Below are positions 62,001 to 64,000 of a stretch of 64,000 nucleotides of DNA, in pieces. The position numbers were made by a program, and so were the translations under genes. Position 1 is the stretch's first letter, and every line of letters starts with the position of its first letter. Source of the DNA: a virus; IMG/VR virus record IMGVR_UViG_3300009155_000040, positions 62,001 through 126,000 of that record, one strand, 5' to 3'. A model generated the notes under the pieces. It searched no databases. It worked only from the letters and a program-made list of their open reading frames with translations, and was not told the DNA's origin.

Positions 62001-64000
62001 ATGGCAACATTACAATCACCAGGCGTATCAGTTACGGTAGTCGACGAGAGTTTTTACACACCAGCAGAACCTGGTACAACTCCTCTTATTATTGTAGCTA
62101 CAGCCCAAGATAAACTAAATGGAGCAGGTACGAGCACTGCTTCAGGAACTACAAAAGCAAATGCCGGACAGGCATTTAAAATGACAAGCCAAAAAGATCT
62201 AGTAGATACTTTTGGTGTACCATTTTTTGAAAAGACAGCTTCATCAAACCCAATACACGGTGGCGAGCGCAACGAATATGGTTTGTTAGCAGCTTACAGT
62301 TTGTTAGGTGTTAGCAATGCTGCTTTCATTGTACGTGCAGACGTAGATTTAGCTCAACTAGAAGGTTCAGCAAACGCCCCGGGAGCAATGCCAGATGATG
62401 GCGCATGGTGGATTGATTCACAAACTTCAGTTTGGGGAATTCAAGAATGGAACGGCAATGCAGCTAGTACAGTTGGCGGACAAAAATTCACAACAAAAAG
62501 CCCAATCGTTTTAACAGACGACAACGCAGCTAAAATTACCAGCGGCATGCCAAAAGATTCTGTAGGTACTATTGGCGATTACGCTGTGGTATTACAAGAT
62601 TCTGCAACAGACAAAACAGCTAGAATTTATTACAAATCCGCAGGTAACGTTGCCTACGGTGTCCAAGCAGGCGAATGGGTGCTACTTGGAAGTGCTGAAT
62701 GGAAGGCGAGTTTTGCAATTGCTGGCGGAAAACAAGCATACGCAATTCCAGCTGCAACTGTTGGAATTAAATTCAACGGTGGCTCAACAATTAGTATTTT
62801 AAATACAGACACTGCATCCGCAGCAGCAACTAAAATCAGCGGAGCTGGCGGTGGCATCAAAGCAAACGTAGATAGTTCTGGTAGATTGTATGTCTATGCA
62901 GACGGCACATCAAACAACGGTTTAGTTACTATTGCATTTGTTTCTGGTTCAGATGCAGATAAAGCAAAATTAGGTATTGTTGCAGGAACTTACAAAGTAC
63001 CAGCATTACAACAAACACCACATACACAAGTTCCACAATGGAAAAGATCCTCACCGGACTACAATGACGGTCAAGCAACAGGTTCTGTATGGATTAAGAC
63101 CACTGAGCCAAACGGCGGCGCTCGCATAAGAGTTAAACGTTGGGACAGCGGTTCAGAAACTTGGGTCAGCTACGAATGTCCAATGTACAAATCAAATAGC
63201 CAAGCAATTTATTTCCTAGACCGTTCAGGTGGCGGAGCTGGATTAGCAGCTAATGACTTATACGTTGAAACAAATGCTAACGAAGAAGACGGATTAGATA
63301 TAACTCCAGAAACAGCAGTTTTTAAATTCTTTAAAAGAAAAACAGCAGGTGTTACAACGGTAGTTTCAGCAGTTGCAGGAGTTGCAAGTGCAGGAACATA
63401 TAGTTTTGGTATGGCTGAAACTGTAATTGGCAGCAAAGAACTTTCTACAGCAAAAACAATTTCAATAACATTAACCCACAGTGCGGGTACAGATGCTGAT
63501 AGGATTGCTACTGCAATCAATGCAGCAGGTTTTGTCAACGTTGAAGCTAGTGTTACCACAGACAACCGTGTACAACTTGTACACAAATTAGGTGGCGATA
63601 TTAGATTCACAGAAGGCACCGGCGGTGTTATTGGTGATCTATTTGCAGGTCAAACAAATGTATACGATAAAGAAATCGGCGACAGCACATTTGACTACAG
63701 AGCTAGTTTATGGGCACCATTAATTGACAGTTCAGCACAGGTAACTGCCGATGAACCATTAAATGAGCCATCAGATGGACAACTATGGTACAATCCAGAA
63801 TTTAGCGAAGTGGACATTATGGTACACAACGGACAAATTTGGGTTGGTTACAGAGCTGTTGGATCTCCATACAGCACTAAATCATCAAATGATACAGGTT
63901 ATGCACCGATGGTTTCTGCTTCAAATCCATACGTTGCAGGCGAAACAGTCAACGGCGACCTTTGGATCAGCACAGCAGATTTAGAAAACTTCCCAACAAT
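62001..64000 (+). CDS. 18: Tail sheath protein gp18 (partial, C-terminus outside window)
   Basis: An open frame from ATG 62001 to the right edge (at least 666 residues, beginning MATLQSPGVSVTVVDES). The start is typical of T4 gp18, the contractile sheath subunit. NEYGLLAAYSLLGVSNAAFI near 92 and VRADVDLAQLEG near 112 belong to the conserved core. A central domain with inserted beta segments follows (about 180-560). T4 gp18 is 659 aa, so this version is longer. The last visible region (SLWAPLIDSSAQVTADEP) precedes the conserved C-terminal arm, which lies outside. Confidence 0.85.
   Translation, partial: MATLQSPGVSVTVVDESFYTPAEPGTTPLIIVATAQDKLNGAGTSTASGTTKANAGQAFKMTSQKDLVDTFGVPFFEKTASSNPIHGGERNEYGLLAAYSLLGVSNAAFIVRADVDLAQLEGSANAPGAMPDDGAWWIDSQTSVWGIQEWNGNAASTVGGQKFTTKSPIVLTDDNAAKITSGMPKDSVGTIGDYAVVLQDSATDKTARIYYKSAGNVAYGVQAGEWVLLGSAEWKASFAIAGGKQAYAIPAATVGIKFNGGSTISILNTDTASAAATKISGAGGGIKANVDSSGRLYVYADGTSNNGLVTIAFVSGSDADKAKLGIVAGTYKVPALQQTPHTQVPQWKRSSPDYNDGQATGSVWIKTTEPNGGARIRVKRWDSGSETWVSYECPMYKSNSQAIYFLDRSGGGAGLAANDLYVETNANEEDGLDITPETAVFKFFKRKTAGVTTVVSAVAGVASAGTYSFGMAETVIGSKELSTAKTISITLTHSAGTDADRIATAINAAGFVNVEASVTTDNRVQLVHKLGGDIRFTEGTGGVIGDLFAGQTNVYDKEIGDSTFDYRASLWAPLIDSSAQVTADEPLNEPSDGQLWYNPEFSEVDIMVHNGQIWVGYRAVGSPYSTKSSNDTGYAPMVSASNPYVAGETVNGDLWISTADLENFPT

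Noticed and set aside
1-64000. Lysogeny or host-derived genes (integrase, repressor, photosystem genes)
   Set aside because: None recognised on either strand; all confident genes are of lytic T4 type.

Overview
The window is a contiguous piece of a tailed-phage genome of the T4 superfamily (contractile-tailed myovirus). The evidence is a nearly complete T4-type set of structural and late-control genes: hub gp5, baseplate gp53 and gp48, late sigma factor gp55, recombination nuclease gp47/gp46, hub gp26, a tape measure, portal gp20, prohead protease gp21, scaffold gp22, capsid gp23, neck gp13 and gp14, tail completion gp15, dNMP kinase gp1 and sheath gp18. The sequence is AT-rich, and the gene types resemble aquatic T4-like phages (cyanophage and pelagiphage relatives). 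No photosynthesis, tRNA, integrase, insertion-sequence or CRISPR feature was seen, so the host cannot be named.

Layout. 1-4368 is a leftward baseplate operon (gp48, gp53, a 774-aa hub-like protein, and gp5 cut by the left edge). 4450-9101 is rightward: gp55, gp47, gp46 and three small genes, including a GIY-YIG nuclease. 9102-9576 is a hairpin-rich gap without genes, ending in a terminator. 9635-11322 holds two proteins whose N-termini look like the capsid-targeting peptide of T4 internal proteins. 11319-12397 is a short leftward hub operon (gp26 and a small partner). 12466-21672 holds the tape measure and the head-building block (portal, two conserved unknowns, acidic core protein, protease, scaffold, capsid). 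21742-46157 is a large tail-fibre and adhesin region with small beta-rich proteins, two giant modular proteins (2065 and 2508 aa) and three tandem proteins with about 10% cysteine. 46242-49005 is a separate two-gene cassette (GT9-like glycosyltransferase and carbamoyltransferase) with its own promoter and terminator. 49050-56583 resumes fibre genes and ends with a third giant protein (2166 aa). 56552-60114 is leftward (two small proteins, gp15, gp14). 60142-64000 holds gp13, gp1, an opposing HNH protein, and gp18 cut by the right edge.

Regulation. The window encodes the late sigma factor gp55, and many transcription units start behind a NNTAAATA element like the T4 late promoter TATAAATA. In at least five cases this element lies exactly 5 bases before the ATG, which predicts leaderless late mRNAs. 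Sigma70-like promoters are seen instead before gp47/gp46, gp1 and the sugar cassette, and possibly gp55, which suggests earlier expression of non-structural genes. Two genes are incomplete at the window edges: gp5 on the left and gp18 on the right.

Most worth following up: the three tandem Cys/Gly-rich proteins, the leaderless late promoters, the two capsid-targeting-like proteins, the sugar cassette with a promoter inside a terminator loop, and a sialyltransferase-fold-like protein among the head genes.
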